A stretch of DNA of 19,395 nucleotides from Chrysochromulina tobinii (GCA_001275005.1 JWZX01001394.1:1-19395); one strand, 5' to 3'; numbered from the stretch's first letter, positions 1-9,656 are shown. A program made the numbers and translations. The notes: generated from the letters alone by a model not told the origin.

Positions 1-119
1 GCCAGTAGTCATGTAAGCGCGCCCCCCCGGGGACGCGCCTGCATGAGCGCCGCTGTACTGTGTGGTCCTGTTTTAAATTCACACACACTCGCGCACACCA
101 CGTGCACCCCGTGATAGCG
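1..119 (+). promoter_or_regulatory. upstream region of first gene
   Basis: Non-coding stretch before the first ATG at 120. It holds a C-run followed by a G-run (about 21-32) and a CA-rich stretch (about 80-105). No TATA box or other recognisable element is visible. The open frame of the downstream gene extends back only to a GTG at 60. Confidence 0.3.
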
Positions 120-872
120 ATGCCCGGTGGCTCAGAGTCAACCACTGCGGCGGTGCGCCGTGCGCTCGAGTTGGGCACGACGGCCGTGCAAGAGGTGCGG
201 ACCGCGGCCGCGGAGGAGCAGCGCAAGGCCCTCGAGGACAACAATCGGCATTGGGAGGAGCGCCTCCGCGCGGAGGAGCTACGGTGGGAGAGTGCGAGCC
301 GCACTGCCCAGGCTACACTAGGCGAGCGGCTGACGCAGCGCTTTGAGGCGGCAGCTACTGAGCAACTCACCAAGGCGTTGGCTGCCGCAAAGGCTGCGTA
401 CGCCAAGGAGGCGATGGCGGCGCAACGGGCGGCTGTTGACGAGGCAGTCGCGGCGTGCGCCAGGGAAGCGGCCGTTGCACAAATTAAGGCGGTGGAGGCG
501 GAGAGGCGGCGCTGCATCGCCGAGGCAGAGCAGTCGCCACGTCAGAGGGCACAGGGGGATGCCGCAGAATCGAAGCAGGCCCTCAACGAGACCCAACGGC
601 TCACGAGAGAGCTCGCCCTGACGGCTGGGCGTGTCGAGGCGGCAGAGGCGCGCGCGGCCATCGAACGGCAGCTGCTCGCTTCGGCCGTCTCGGACGAGGT
701 TGCCACGGCCGTGCAGCATGCGACGGAGGCAGCGGTGCGTACGACTGTCGCCGAGTGCCAGGAGACGACGCGCCAGCTACTCGTCGAGGCGCGCCGAGTA
801 TCCGAGGTGAGGGAGCGGCAGGTAGTTCTGGACGCCATCGCTGCGATGAGTATGGAGACGCGAGAGATATGA
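120..872 (+). CDS. Ala/Glu/Arg-rich coiled-coil protein
   Basis: I do not recognise this 250-residue protein. Nearly the whole chain is charged and Ala-rich (runs such as RTAAAEEQRKALE and AEERLRAEELRW-like segments) with no Pro-rich breaks and almost no Gly, which predicts a long, nearly continuous alpha-helical coiled coil from about residue 10 to 245. There is no signal peptide, membrane segment or catalytic motif. The frame opens at a GTG at 60; I chose the ATG at 120 because the 20 codons before it are His/Thr-rich and unlike the rest. It converges with the NOM1 gene, leaving 239 bp between stops. Structural roles (cytoskeleton, basal body, vesicle tether) are possible, but the composition alone does not discriminate. 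Codon use matches the neighbours, supporting a real gene. Confidence 0.6.
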   Translation: MPGGSESTTAAVRRALELGTTAVQEVRTAAAEEQRKALEDNNRHWEERLRAEELRWESASRTAQATLGERLTQRFEAAATEQLTKALAAAKAAYAKEAMAAQRAAVDEAVAACAREAAVAQIKAVEAERRRCIAEAEQSPRQRAQGDAAESKQALNETQRLTRELALTAGRVEAAEARAAIERQLLASAVSDEVATAVQHATEAAVRTTVAECQETTRQLLVEARRVSEVRERQVVLDAIAAMSMETREI

Positions 873-1111
873 GATCAAGGGGCCTTCCACGCCAAAGGAA
901 TCCAAAGCGGGTACAACAACAACATCTATTCTCCTCTGCTATCTCGTGGTGTGGAGGAAAAAGAAACCCGGGTAATCGCAGCAGAGCGATGAGCGTGTAC
1001 GTCCACACGGTACAAATACTAGGATCGGTTGGAATTGTGGATAAAAAGATGCAAAAATTACGTTGAATGCAACCGGAACCGCTGCAAACGCCGAAAGCAA
1101 CACTGACTGTG
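873..1111. other. spacer between convergent genes
   Basis: Shared 3' region of the coiled-coil gene and NOM1. It is less GC-rich than the genes. I see no tRNA, repeat or conserved ORF in it. Confidence 0.4.
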
Positions 1112-3257
1112 CTAAGCCGTATCGAGGCTGTCGATGAGGAGCTGCAGAGGCTCGCTCAGTGCTGCGTGCTGCTTGGACACCATTCGGCGAACGTGGCGTT
1201 CGATGAAGACCAGCAGACCATCCCGGAGATCGGAGACTTCTGGATCACGCAGCGGCACCATCGCGGCGCGCTGCTCGGCCGCAGGCGCGGAGAGGAGCTC
1301 GATGAGGAAGACCTGCCAAAAGAAGATGGCGCGCTCGGGCAGGCCGTGCCACTTGACCACCTTGAGTACGCTCACCGGTACGGCGCCCTTGCACAGCAGC
1401 TGCGCGAGCAGCTTGGCCGTGTTTGCCGCGCGATGGAGCGTGAAGTCGCCGAGCTGCTTGAACGCATCCCAAAAAGCAAAGTTCATCGCGAAGCGCACCT
1501 CGCGGAAGGTCTCACAAAGCCGAGCACCGAGGAGTGAGTAGTACCGGTTGAAGATCCCCTCCTGCCCACAGCAATCGAGGAGCACTCGCACAAGCTCAGG
1601 CTGCTGAGCTCGCTTCAATTTGAGCTTCGTCAGCCGGCCGTGCGCGTCGATGTAGTCGTCCGCGCCCATGATGGCCACAAAGATCTGGCGGCGCACCTCA
1701 GTGTTCATCCGCTGCCCTTCGGCAAGGCGCAATAGACGCGCCTCGACACTCACCACGCCGGCACCGCCACTGGCTGCTCCGCCACGCTCGCGCGCCGACG
1801 CCGACGCGCTACCACCATCCTCACCTGCGCCGGAGGTGCCACTTGGTGCACGCCCCGCCCACGCTGACCCAACTAGCCACCAGCGCCCACGCTCATCGGC
1901 ATGCACGAGCTCATCCCAGCTCACCTTGAACGGCGGTGGCTCGTGTAGCCCACCTTTGCTCGCGAGTTGCTTGAGCCACTTTTGCAGCCGTCCGAGCGCT
2001 CCGTCCGCCGCGCCCTGCTCCCTCGCGCGCTGCTTGTTGTTCTTGAGGTCCGTGAGCATGCCGATGAACACCTGGGCGCGCGGGCTTGGTCCGGAAGCTG
2101 CCGCGGACACTGTCGCCGTTGCCGCCGCTGCCGCCGCTGCCGCTGCCTTCGCAGTCGCCGTGCTCTTCCCAGCCCCGCTCGCCGCCGTCGATGATGCTGC
2201 CGGTGCCGCCTCGCTCGAAACGGTGCTCGGCACGGCGCTCGGCATGGCGCTCGACACGGCGCTCGGCACGGCGCTCGGTACGGCGCTCGGTACGGCGCGA
2301 CTCTGGACCTCGAGGATGATCTGTTTGAGGGCTGCCGGGTCGTCCGCGCGCAGCTGAGGCCCAATCGCTCGGAGCAGCACGATGAGCACCTGTAGCTCTG
2401 ACTCCGAAAAGCCGCGCACCAGCCGAGCGACAAGCTCGTACAGCAATGCCGCGTGCACCGCGCCAAAGTTGAACAGATGACCCAGCAGCAGCGCCGCGTT
2501 GCAGCATGCATGCTCCTGCCCGTCGTCCGACGCAACGGCCGCCATGTGGGCGCGCTCAAAGGCAATCACGGTCGCCTCGACAATGGCGCTGAGAACTTGC
2601 TGGCCGAGGCGGAGCGAGAGCGCGCGCACAAGCGCCGCGTTGAGCAGTACAAGGGGTGCCAGGATTTGCGTCTCGCTCAGGCAAGTGCCCAGCATCGTGC
2701 GGGCGAAGACACGGCCAACGCCACCGACGGAGCCGTGTCCGCCGCCGAAGAGGCTCGCGAGCTCCTCGGAGATTCCGGGCATCGTCTGCTCTGTCAGCTT
2801 GTTGAGCAAGCCACGAACCTGACGCGCGGTTGCACTGCTCACGCTGTCGTCTGCCGACACCTCCACCGCGCGCCGCGCCGCCGGCGGCACGTACTTCGCA
2901 CCTGACTCAGCTGCACGCCTAGCTGCCGGCGGCACGTACTTGGGCGCAGGCGCCGCGGCCGCGGGCGCTGTGGCCGCGGACGTACGCGCGACTGAAGCGG
3001 GCTTCACAGCGGGCTTCACAGCGGCGGCGCCCTCGACGCCTTTGGGCAGCCTGGACGGCAACACGACCTCCTCGCCCTCGCCCTCGTCCTCGTCCTCAAA
3101 TTCCTCCTCGTCCTCGTCCTCGCCGTCATCGTCGTCATCGTCGACGACGTCGTCGTCGTCACCAGCCTCGAATGCGTCGAGCGCTGCAAGCGCACCACTT
3201 GTGCCATCAGCATCATCATCATCCATCTCTTGATCCTCGTCCTCGTCCTCGTCCTCA

Positions 3258-3304
<47 letters not shown>

Positions 3305-3955
3305 CTCCTCCTCCTCCTCCTCCTCGCCATCGTCCACCTCCTCATCGCCAGCTTCGAAATCGTCCAGCGCGCTCAGCGCCGACTTGGACGCCGTCGACAT
3401 TTCCAAAAGGTCGCCCAAGCCATCCTTCTTCATCTCCTTTTGCAGACGTTCCATCGACTTCTGGCCCTTTCCCTTGCGCATACCGAGCTTGCGCTCGAGC
3501 GTCTCGATCTCGTCGTCGAGCGTGTCGCGCGCGGCGCCGCCGCTTTTGTTGATCAAGCCGCGCTCCTGCAGCATAAGCTCAAAGCTGCTTGGCGTATGCT
3601 GACGCTTGGCAGATTTGGGAGCCTTTGAGAGTGGTGCTTTGCTAAGGTCGTCGTTCTTGCTGCCGGCAGTACTTGGACGCTCGCGCTTTGCGGCGGGAGC
3701 TGGCGCTGCAACCGGCGGCGGTGGTGGTGGCGGAGGCTCTGGCGCGTGTCGCGTCGCATGTTGCACTCGACTTTGCTTCTTCAACTGCCGATTCTGCTTG
3801 CGCTGCTCCTTGCGCGAGAGACGGCCGCTTCCTTCACGCGGCGCGCTGACAACGCCGTCGGGCAACTCGAGCTCATCGCGCAGGGCTTGCGGGAGCCGAG
3901 TGGTCCACGGCAGCTTCTTCTTCTTGCCAAATTTTCCAGCTCTGGGGCCGCGCAT
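1112..3955 (-). CDS. NOM1: NOM1/SGD1-type nucleolar MIF4G-MA3 protein
   Basis: A 947-residue protein of the NOM1 (animal) / Sgd1 (yeast) family, nucleolar factors needed for 18S rRNA maturation and 40S assembly; the human protein binds eIF4A-type helicases and PP1 (family knowledge). Visible in order: a basic N-terminus with the SRKEQRKQNRQLKK segment typical of the family; a long Asp/Glu tract near residues 205-310; a MIF4G domain from about residue 377, beginning VRGLLNKLTEQTMPGISEEL; the family signature RGRWWLVGSAWAG between domains; and an MA3 domain from about 748, with VRRQIFVAIMGADDYIDA and RVLLDCCGQEGIFNRYYSLL. A Ser-Ala-Val-Pro repeat plus Ala-rich insert (about residues 550-625) interrupts the late MIF4G region. 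The open frame runs upstream to a GTG at 3994; the first ATG (3953-3955) gives MRGPRAGKFGKKKKLPW. No introns are evident. Confidence 0.93.
2222..2293 (-). repeat. 12-bp coding minisatellite in NOM1
   Basis: Six tandem copies of a 12-bp unit (plus-strand form ggcgctcggcac with point variants) and a partial seventh. Each unit encodes Ser-Ala-Val-Pro on the minus strand. The repeat lies in the MIF4G part of NOM1, upstream of an Ala/Thr-rich run, and preserves frame. Confidence 0.9.
3234..3326 (-). repeat. hexanucleotide/trinucleotide repeat encoding an Asp-Glu tract
   Basis: Plus-strand (TCCTCG)n passing into (TCC)n. It encodes alternating Glu-Asp then poly-Glu within the acidic region of NOM1. 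Acidic tracts are usual for nucleolar proteins, but this one is a nearly pure microsatellite and likely variable in length. Confidence 0.92.
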
Positions 3956-4218
3956 CGCGACGGGCCAAGGTGGACGTGCTCTGACTGCGACCACGTCGCA
4001 GGTGTGTGAACTGGAATCCTGGTGTGGTGTGAGGTACCGGGTACCGGGTATCGCAAATCTATACAGTGGAAAGCAAGTTTTTCCGTGCCGCGAACAGAAC
4101 GGTGTGAAGACGCTCCAGACTGGTCATTTACATATATGTGACTTGAAATTGCATGCAAGTGTTCGACGCCACACACGCGACAAGGAACACGAACCAAATC
4201 CGCGGTCACGCGTGATTT
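3956..4218. promoter_or_regulatory. divergent promoter region NOM1 / ankyrin gene
   Basis: 263 bp between the divergent start codons of the NOM1 and ankyrin genes, so it should contain both promoters. A short tandem repeat (GGTACCG twice then GGTA, about 4032-4049) lies near the middle and is followed by a lower-GC stretch. I cannot assign a TATA box or initiator with confidence. Confidence 0.5.
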
Positions 4219-5085
4219 ATGCCTCGCTTCGCTGTGCTTGTGGCGTCGCTCTCGTTCGCCCAGCGGACGAAGGAAGTTCGAAATGGCGAAATGATAGATC
4301 TCACAGGTGGTCGGAAGCCAGAGACAGAATTTTCACCGGAAGTCATTCGCATGTTCGACGCCATCACGTCGAACAGTCCTGACGTTGTCAATGGGGCACT
4401 CGCCGCGCTGCCTCAGGGCGCAATCGACATTCGTGGACCACGTGGCAATACTCCACTCTTTGAGAGCGTCCTCAAGCACCATGTCCATTCGGTCGGGCTG
4501 CTGCTGAAGCGTGGCGCCAACCCGCGTCTGATCAACGTCGACGGCTACGACGCGCTGGATGCCGCCGCCTTTGGTGGCTGCGCGATGTGCGCGCACGCGC
4601 TCATCGAGGCTGGGCTGGACCCGAAGACTGTGCGCCACGATGGCTTCAACGCGCTCCATCGCGCCATCTGGGGCGACACGCCCCAGCACACCGAGACGGT
4701 CAAGGTGATCCTCGAGGCAGGCGTCTCGCCGAGCATGATTGCCAACATGACTAGCACTCGACCGGACCAACAGAGCGGGCCGGTACCTCCGATCAACATG
4801 GTGAACGAGAATGAAGCCACCAAGGCGCTGCTCGAGGAGTGGATCCTCAAGGAGGCCAACGGAGAGGTGGGGAAGCCCACCAAGGCGCAGAGCCTGCCGA
4901 AGGCGAGCACGACGAACGCTCCGCCTTCCAAGAAACGACACCTAGAAAAGGTTGAGCGGTTGGTTCCGAAGAACAAGGGGGCCCGTTTGGATACTAGTTT
5001 GGAGACCCCGCGGGGCAACCAGGCGAAGCCCGACAAAAAGGTGGCGGCAAAGTTCACGGGGAAAGAGCCGAAGGAGGAGTTGTGA
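4219..5085 (+). CDS. ankyrin-repeat protein, possibly ER-targeted
   Basis: A 288-residue protein with about three ankyrin repeats: residues 76-104 (GNTPLFESVLKHHVHSVGLL), 108-137 (DGYDALDAAAFGGCAMCAHA) and 141-172 (DGFNALHRAIWG). Each shows the helix-turn-helix pattern with G-A-x-P or similar at the turns. The C-terminal 80 residues are Lys/Pro-rich and look disordered. Residues 1-15 (MPRFAVLVASLSFAQ) form a short hydrophobic stretch that could be a signal peptide, and the protein ends in KEEL, a variant of the KDEL ER-retrieval signal. If both are real, this is an ER-lumenal ankyrin protein, which is unusual; if not, it is a cytosolic binding protein. A second Met at residue 25 would remove the hydrophobic stretch. 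Binding partners cannot be inferred. Confidence 0.8.
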   Translation: MPRFAVLVASLSFAQRTKEVRNGEMIDLTGGRKPETEFSPEVIRMFDAITSNSPDVVNGALAALPQGAIDIRGPRGNTPLFESVLKHHVHSVGLLLKRGANPRLINVDGYDALDAAAFGGCAMCAHALIEAGLDPKTVRHDGFNALHRAIWGDTPQHTETVKVILEAGVSPSMIANMTSTRPDQQSGPVPPINMVNENEATKALLEEWILKEANGEVGKPTKAQSLPKASTTNAPPSKKRHLEKVERLVPKNKGARLDTSLETPRGNQAKPDKKVAAKFTGKEPKEEL

Positions 5086-5408
5086 AAGGGGCAGAAGCAA
5101 GGCGAGGGCCGCGGCGGATCAAGGCGGAGGGTCACCACACGCGGTGGCGAATCGTATCATGTCGAGTAAATAAGTTTTTCGTTTTTTGCTTTTTTGGCGC
5201 GATGTTTAGGCGCCGATCGGCCACGCACGAAACTATACGAAATCTCGAAATCTCGAACACTTTAGTTTAGGAATTGAAGGGACATAATCACGTTTCGAGA
5301 TTTATTGGGACTTCATCAAACAAACATTCAAGGGCTCGTCATTCCTAATGCATTGATTCATTCGCGGCGTCAAAAACCGAGCATTCGTGTCGCGCAGCCG
5401 GATCAAGA
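5086..5408. other. intergenic region with T-tract and inverted repeat
   Basis: 323 bp between the ankyrin gene and PTOX, with no supported ORF. It holds a T-rich stretch (about 5175-5198), a duplicated 9-mer (aaatctcga-type, about 5240-5257) and an 11-bp inverted repeat, aaatctcgaaa at 5240-5250 against tttcgagattt at 5293-5303. The left part is likely 3' UTR and the right part the PTOX promoter. Confidence 0.5.
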
Positions 5409-6332
5409 ATGCGCCGGACGCTGATCGCACTCGCGGTCGTAGCGCACGTCAGGGCCTTCCACATCCCGTTCGCAGCCACCTCAAGGCGAGCGCTGGCAGC
5501 TGAATCGGTGGCCCCTGCGCGCGCCCCGGTCGCAGCGGTCCAGATGCGCATGCCCAACGCCATGGATGATGGAGTTTTTCAGTTCAACAAGTTTCTCATC
5601 GACACAGTGTATGATGTGATTTGCCTGATCTACAACAAGAACGACCTGAGTAAGCACAGCATTGAGCAGTGCGCCTCACGCTTCTACGTCCTCGAGACTG
5701 TCGCACGGGTTCCTTACTTCGGGTACCTTTCGGTTATGCACCTGAAGGAGACATTTGGGAATCGCGCAGTCGGCGACAAGGATCGGATGCGTACGCATTA
5801 TGCTGAGGCGGACAACGAACTGCACCACCTGCTGATCATGGAGTCTCTCGGCGGCAACTCGAGCCTCTTTGACCGCACGCTCGCGCAGTCCATGGCGTTC
5901 GGGTACTACTGGTACGTTGTCGGAGTCTACAGCTTTTCGGAGCAAGCGGCCTACCACCTGAGCGAACTGATCGAGGACCACGCGTATAACACGTATGACA
6001 AATTTCTCTCGACCAACGAGGATACGCTCAGAAAGATGCCCGTGCCCGCCATCGCCCGCAAGTACTACGAGGAGGAGAACCCCTTCATGTTCGACCTATT
6101 CTGCACGGTCAAGGAGGCCAAAGGAGAGCCGTCTAGCCTTGCTTCGCGTCCAAAGCTCGAATCGCTGTACGACGTGTTTGTCAACGTGCGGAATGACGAG
6201 CGCGAGCACTGGAAGACGCTATGTAACCTCGTCCAGTACGAGGACATGCGCGGAGTCGGCCAAGTGGTTTCGTCCACTCGCTCGACACCAAAGGAGCTCG
6301 TGGCAGTTGGGGCCGCAGATAACTCAGCATAG
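5409..6332 (+). CDS. PTOX: plastid terminal oxidase (plastoquinol:O2 oxidoreductase)
   Basis: A 307-residue di-iron oxidase of the alternative oxidase superfamily. PTOX oxidises plastoquinol and reduces O2 to water, as a safety valve and in carotenoid desaturation (family knowledge). All six expected iron ligands are visible: E96 in VLETVARVPYF, E137 and H140 in NELHHLLIMESLGGN, E189 in LIEDHAYNTYDKFL, and E264 and H267 in VNVRNDEREHWKT. LLIMExLGGN and the VRNDExEH form favour PTOX over mitochondrial AOX. The N-terminus is bipartite: a hydrophobic signal segment (residues 4-16) ending VRA, then Phe17 (FHIPF) and an Arg/Ala/Ser-rich transit peptide to about residue 46. The A|F junction marks import into a red secondary plastid. 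The ATG at 5409 gives this complete presequence. It converges with MnmG. No introns are seen. Confidence 0.94.
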   Translation: MRRTLIALAVVAHVRAFHIPFAATSRRALAAESVAPARAPVAAVQMRMPNAMDDGVFQFNKFLIDTVYDVICLIYNKNDLSKHSIEQCASRFYVLETVARVPYFGYLSVMHLKETFGNRAVGDKDRMRTHYAEADNELHHLLIMESLGGNSSLFDRTLAQSMAFGYYWYVVGVYSFSEQAAYHLSELIEDHAYNTYDKFLSTNEDTLRKMPVPAIARKYYEEENPFMFDLFCTVKEAKGEPSSLASRPKLESLYDVFVNVRNDEREHWKTLCNLVQYEDMRGVGQVVSSTRSTPKELVAVGAADNSA

Positions 6333-6637
6333 TCGTGAAATGGATTGGAGCACGCGCATGTACGATGATACGATACTTTGTGTGTTACGCGAGGGGTGGT
6401 TATAATCCTCAAGGGGTCTCGTATAATCCTCCTGACTGTGTGTACTCTCGTCTCCTCCTCGCTCCCGTCCTGCGTCCTGGCTCCTGCTCCTGGTCGCGCC
6501 CGCGCGCGGCCCGGGTTAGGGGTTACGGCACAACCGGTAGGACGGCTAGGACGGGAGTTTAATGGAGAAACCGACGTCAAAGCGGCGCCACAAAAACGAG
6601 CGTATTACCGAGGACATCGCTCACACAACACAAAGCA
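6333..6637. other. spacer between convergent PTOX and MnmG genes
   Basis: 305 bp without a supported ORF, holding both 3' ends. It contains a duplicated 10-mer tataatcctc (6401-6410 and 6422-6431), a CT-rich tract (about 6447-6492), and a 10-bp inverted repeat, ctcccgtcct (6462-6471) against aggacgggag (6548-6557). The repeat could fold in either transcript and may be a 3'-end or polyadenylation-related structure. Confidence 0.5.
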
Positions 6638-7274
6638 TCAGACAAGCTCCGCTTCCGACGGCTCACCCAGCTCCGGGCGGCGCCTCTTGCTCAGGGTGCT
6701 GTAGACATAGAGCAGCGCCTTGGGCGTGATGCCCGGGATGTCACCCGCGTCCTTAAGGGTGGCCGGCTGCCGTTTGGTCAGCTTCTCCACCTCCTCGGTC
6801 GAGAGGCATGGGATGGCCGCGTAGTCAAAGTCGCCCGGGATGCGCGCGTGCCCGTTGACGCTGATCCGCTCCACCTCCTTCTCTTGGCGCTCGAGGTACT
6901 TGGCGTACTTGACTGAGATCTCTACCGATTCGCGCCCGAGCGCGGGCAGCGGCGCGCCCCCTGGCTGCTGGCCCTCCTTCCATCCATGCGGCACCTCCGC
7001 CATCGCAAGCTCGACGGCCTCAAGCGCTGCGTTGGGCACCGATAGGATCTCCTCCGCCGAGCGCTTCTCGCCGCTCGGCTTGACTGCAAAGCCACGCTCA
7101 GCCCACTCCTTGTTCGGGAGTGAGAAGGAGCGAAGGGAGTGCAGCCCCGTCTCGATAGCACTCACCTTGCGCCGGAGCATCTCGTAACGCTCATCGCCCA
7201 CCAGCCCCGCCTGCCGACCAAGCTCTGTCAGGCGCGTATCCGCATTGTCCGCGCGCAGCAGCAGCCGATACTCC

Positions 7275-7305
<31 letters not shown>

Positions 7306-8734
7306 GCGTGCCCCTCCCGACCAGGTCGTCGACGAGAACGCCCAGGTAGCCCTGGTCGCGGCTGATGAGCAGCGGTGGCTTGCCAAGCGCCGCGAGCGCC
7401 GCGTTCGCGCCTGCGACGACGCCGAGCGACGCAGCCTCCTCGTACCCGGTGGTCCCGATGATCTGGCCAGCGAGATGCAGCCCCGCGCACTGACGAACCT
7501 CGAGGGCGTGGGTCAGGCAGCGCGGGTCGACGTAGTCGTACTCGACGTCGTACGCAGGCTGCACGATCCTCGTGTGCTCAAGCCCCGGTATCGACGCGAT
7601 GATCTGCTGCTGCACGTCGAGCTCGAAGGCCGAGGAGATTCCGTTGGGGTAGACCAAGCTCGTGTGGCAACTCAACCCCTCCGGCTCGAGCCACACGATG
7701 TGCGACTCGCGCTGCGGGAAGCGCTCGACCTTGGAGAAGAGCGACGGGCAGTAGCGCGGCCCGGCGCCCTTGCCGCCGCCGGACTCATACGCTGGCAGCT
7801 TCGCCCTGTTCGAGCGGACAATGTCGTGCGTCGCTGCAGTGGTGTACGTCTTGTGGCAGGTGATGAGACGGTGTGCCTGCGCGACAGTGCCGCCCTCGTT
7901 CATGTACGAAAAGGGAATGGCCGGATCCTCGCTCGGCTGTGCCTCGAGCTTGCTGTAGTCGATCGTCGCGCCGTCGAGCCGCGCCGGCGTCCCAGTCTTC
8001 AGACGACCGAGCGGCAAGCCAAGCTCATGGAGCGTCGTCGCGAGCGCGGTGGCGGGCGGTTCGATCTCATCAGAGCGCTCGCTGTTCTTGGCACGCGTGA
8101 AGCGTCCAGCAGGTCGGCTCGTGCGTCCGACGTGCACCACGCCGCGCAGGAACGTGCCCGTCGTCAGCACCACGCGCGGCGCGAGCAGCCGCTCGCCATC
8201 GCCGGTGACGATGCCGCCCACCCTCGACGAGCCGTCCGGCAGTCGCTCGACGATGAGGTCCTCGACGGACGCCTCGTGGACGCGAAGTCCTGGGACGGCA
8301 AGAATCGCCTCGCGCACCGCCGCGCGGTACAATTCGCGGTCCGCCTGCGCGCGCGGGCCCTGAACGGCCGGCCCCTTGCGACGGTTGAGCATGCGGAAGT
8401 GGATGCCGCCCTGGTCGATGGCGCGCCCCATGATGCCGTCCAACGCATCGACCTCGCGGACGAGGTGGCCCTTGCCGATCCCACCGATCGACGGGTTGCA
8501 CGACATCTCGCCAATCGTGTCGATGCGCTGCGTCACGAGTACGGTCGCCGCTCCGGCCCGTGCGGCCGCCGCGGCCGCCTCCACGCCCGCGTGGCCGCCT
8601 CCGACGACGATGACGTCGACGGCGCTGCTGTCGGAGACGTGGCAACGCACGCAAGGGCTGTGTCGGCGAGCTACGTGCGGCGGCTGCTGCGGCAAGAGCA
8701 GGAGGCTGGGCAGGAGGACTGAGCGCAAAACCAT
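6638..8734 (-). CDS. mnmG: tRNA uridine-34 carboxymethylaminomethyl enzyme MnmG/MTO1
   Basis: A 698-residue FAD protein of the MnmG/GidA/MTO1 family. With a MnmE/GTPBP3 partner it installs the (carboxymethyl)aminomethyl group at the wobble U of organellar tRNAs. Seen in sequence: the FAD-binding VIVVGGGHAGVEAA (about 41-54); EMSCNPSIGGIGKGHL with the first catalytic Cys (about 79); RYCPS with the second (about 329); AGQIIGTTGYEEAASLG; RMFTSRAEYRLLLRADNAD; and the C-terminal IPGITPKALL segment. It is longer than bacterial MnmG (about 630) because of a roughly 38-residue presequence and a short tail. The presequence has a Leu-rich hydrophobic run then Arg/His/Pro residues; it could direct mitochondrial or plastid import and I cannot decide. 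The frame extends to a GTG at 8842; I use the ATG at 8732-8734. The partner gene is not in the window. Confidence 0.95.
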
Positions 8735-8897
8735 CAGACCAGGTCCGCCCGAGCGCGCAATCTCAAACTTGAGGGCAGTCTCTGATTGCAACGATTCGAG
8801 AAGATGACTTGAGGAACTGAACAGGTAACGGTGGTGATTCACACTTTATGAAAGGTACTGACGAAGTGAAAGGAAACGGCAAAAAACCGACCTGGGA
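8735..8897. promoter_or_regulatory. divergent promoter region MnmG / coiled-coil gene
   Basis: 163 bp between divergent ATGs. It must hold at least the core promoters of both genes, and its shortness suggests a shared bidirectional promoter. No motif is clearly recognisable. Confidence 0.45.
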
Positions 8898-9656
8898 ATG
8901 GTGAACAGTGCCAACAGTGCGGCACCCTTGTCGCTACCGCCATGGCCTCGAACGGCAGAGGAAATCATATCAAGCCGGAGAGGCAGTCATTCGGACGATC
9001 TCGATCTCTTAGCGATTGAGGCCGACGTCAAGATCACAGTGGCGAACGAGTCGCTCAAGCGGTTGCGCGGCGAGAAGTATCAGCTGCTCGCCATGATCGA
9101 GGCGTTGAAGAGCGACATTGCAAAACTGCCGCTGATCGAGCAGGAGGTGCTCTTCCACGCTGATCGCGCTGATAGGAAAGAGCGCCAGGTTCAGGACCTG
9201 GAAGCGCGAAATACCCAGCTCGAGGTCCTCGCTCACGCCCGCATGAGGTCCCACAAGCAGCTCCAATCGGCGGCACAGTTACGTAGCCTTCTCCAATGCA
9301 GCTGGTCGTTATTGTTGGCCGGCGCTCTGCAAAAGTGGCGCGTGGCCGTGCTTGTGCTCATTCACGAGCCGCGCGATGCTGAGCTCGCGCAACTGCAATA
9401 CCAAAACCTGCTCCTGCAACGCGCTGCCGGACAAATGCTCCGGCAGTCGAAGCAGGAGCTTGGCGCGACGGTTATGTGGCAAGCGTATCGTCGCGCAGAG
9501 TACTCGCTGATCGTCACCGCATGGGAGCGCTGGGTAGATGTGCCGCGGGCGCTGGAGACATACCAGAGATTCTCAGCAGGGCGAGCCATCAGTCATTACT
9601 CAGATCCCGTCGGGCCGGAGCACGCGCCTCGCACGCGGATCCGCGGCGGATACTAG
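8898..9656 (+). CDS. coiled-coil protein with two Trp-containing motifs
   Basis: An unrecognised 252-residue protein. Residues about 36-125 are a heptad-rich coiled coil (LAIEADVKITVANESLKRL onward). After it come two similar aromatic segments, AGALQKWRVAV (W147) and VTAWERWVDV (W209, W212), which resemble the core of Sfi1-type centrin-binding motifs (hydrophobic helix ending in xxWR/W). They are about 65 residues apart, not the regular 23-residue spacing of genuine Sfi1 arrays, so the resemblance is weak. No signal peptide or membrane segment is visible. The ATG at 8898 is the first in frame. A centrosome or basal-body role is a guess that the CCDC77-like gene nearby makes slightly more attractive. 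Confidence 0.65.
   Translation: MVNSANSAAPLSLPPWPRTAEEIISSRRGSHSDDLDLLAIEADVKITVANESLKRLRGEKYQLLAMIEALKSDIAKLPLIEQEVLFHADRADRKERQVQDLEARNTQLEVLAHARMRSHKQLQSAAQLRSLLQCSWSLLLAGALQKWRVAVLVLIHEPRDAELAQLQYQNLLLQRAAGQMLRQSKQELGATVMWQAYRRAEYSLIVTAWERWVDVPRALETYQRFSAGRAISHYSDPVGPEHAPRTRIRGGY

Noticed and set aside
1067-1537. 156-codon plus-strand frame opposite the NOM1 C-terminus
   Set aside because: The minus strand encodes the conserved MA3 domain here; the plus frame is a shadow.
3234-3326. poly-Leu/Val or poly-Arg/Pro ORFs on the plus strand
   Set aside because: Artefacts of reading the Asp-Glu microsatellite of NOM1 in other frames.
6512-6526. telomere-like TTAGGG near GGGTTAGGGG
   Set aside because: Only a single copy is present, so it is no evidence of an interstitial telomere.
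7139-8722. 527-codon open frame on the plus strand
   Set aside because: It is antisense to MnmG, whose conserved motifs are all on the minus strand. The translation is Arg/Ala/Val-rich with no recognisable domain, as expected from GC-rich antisense.
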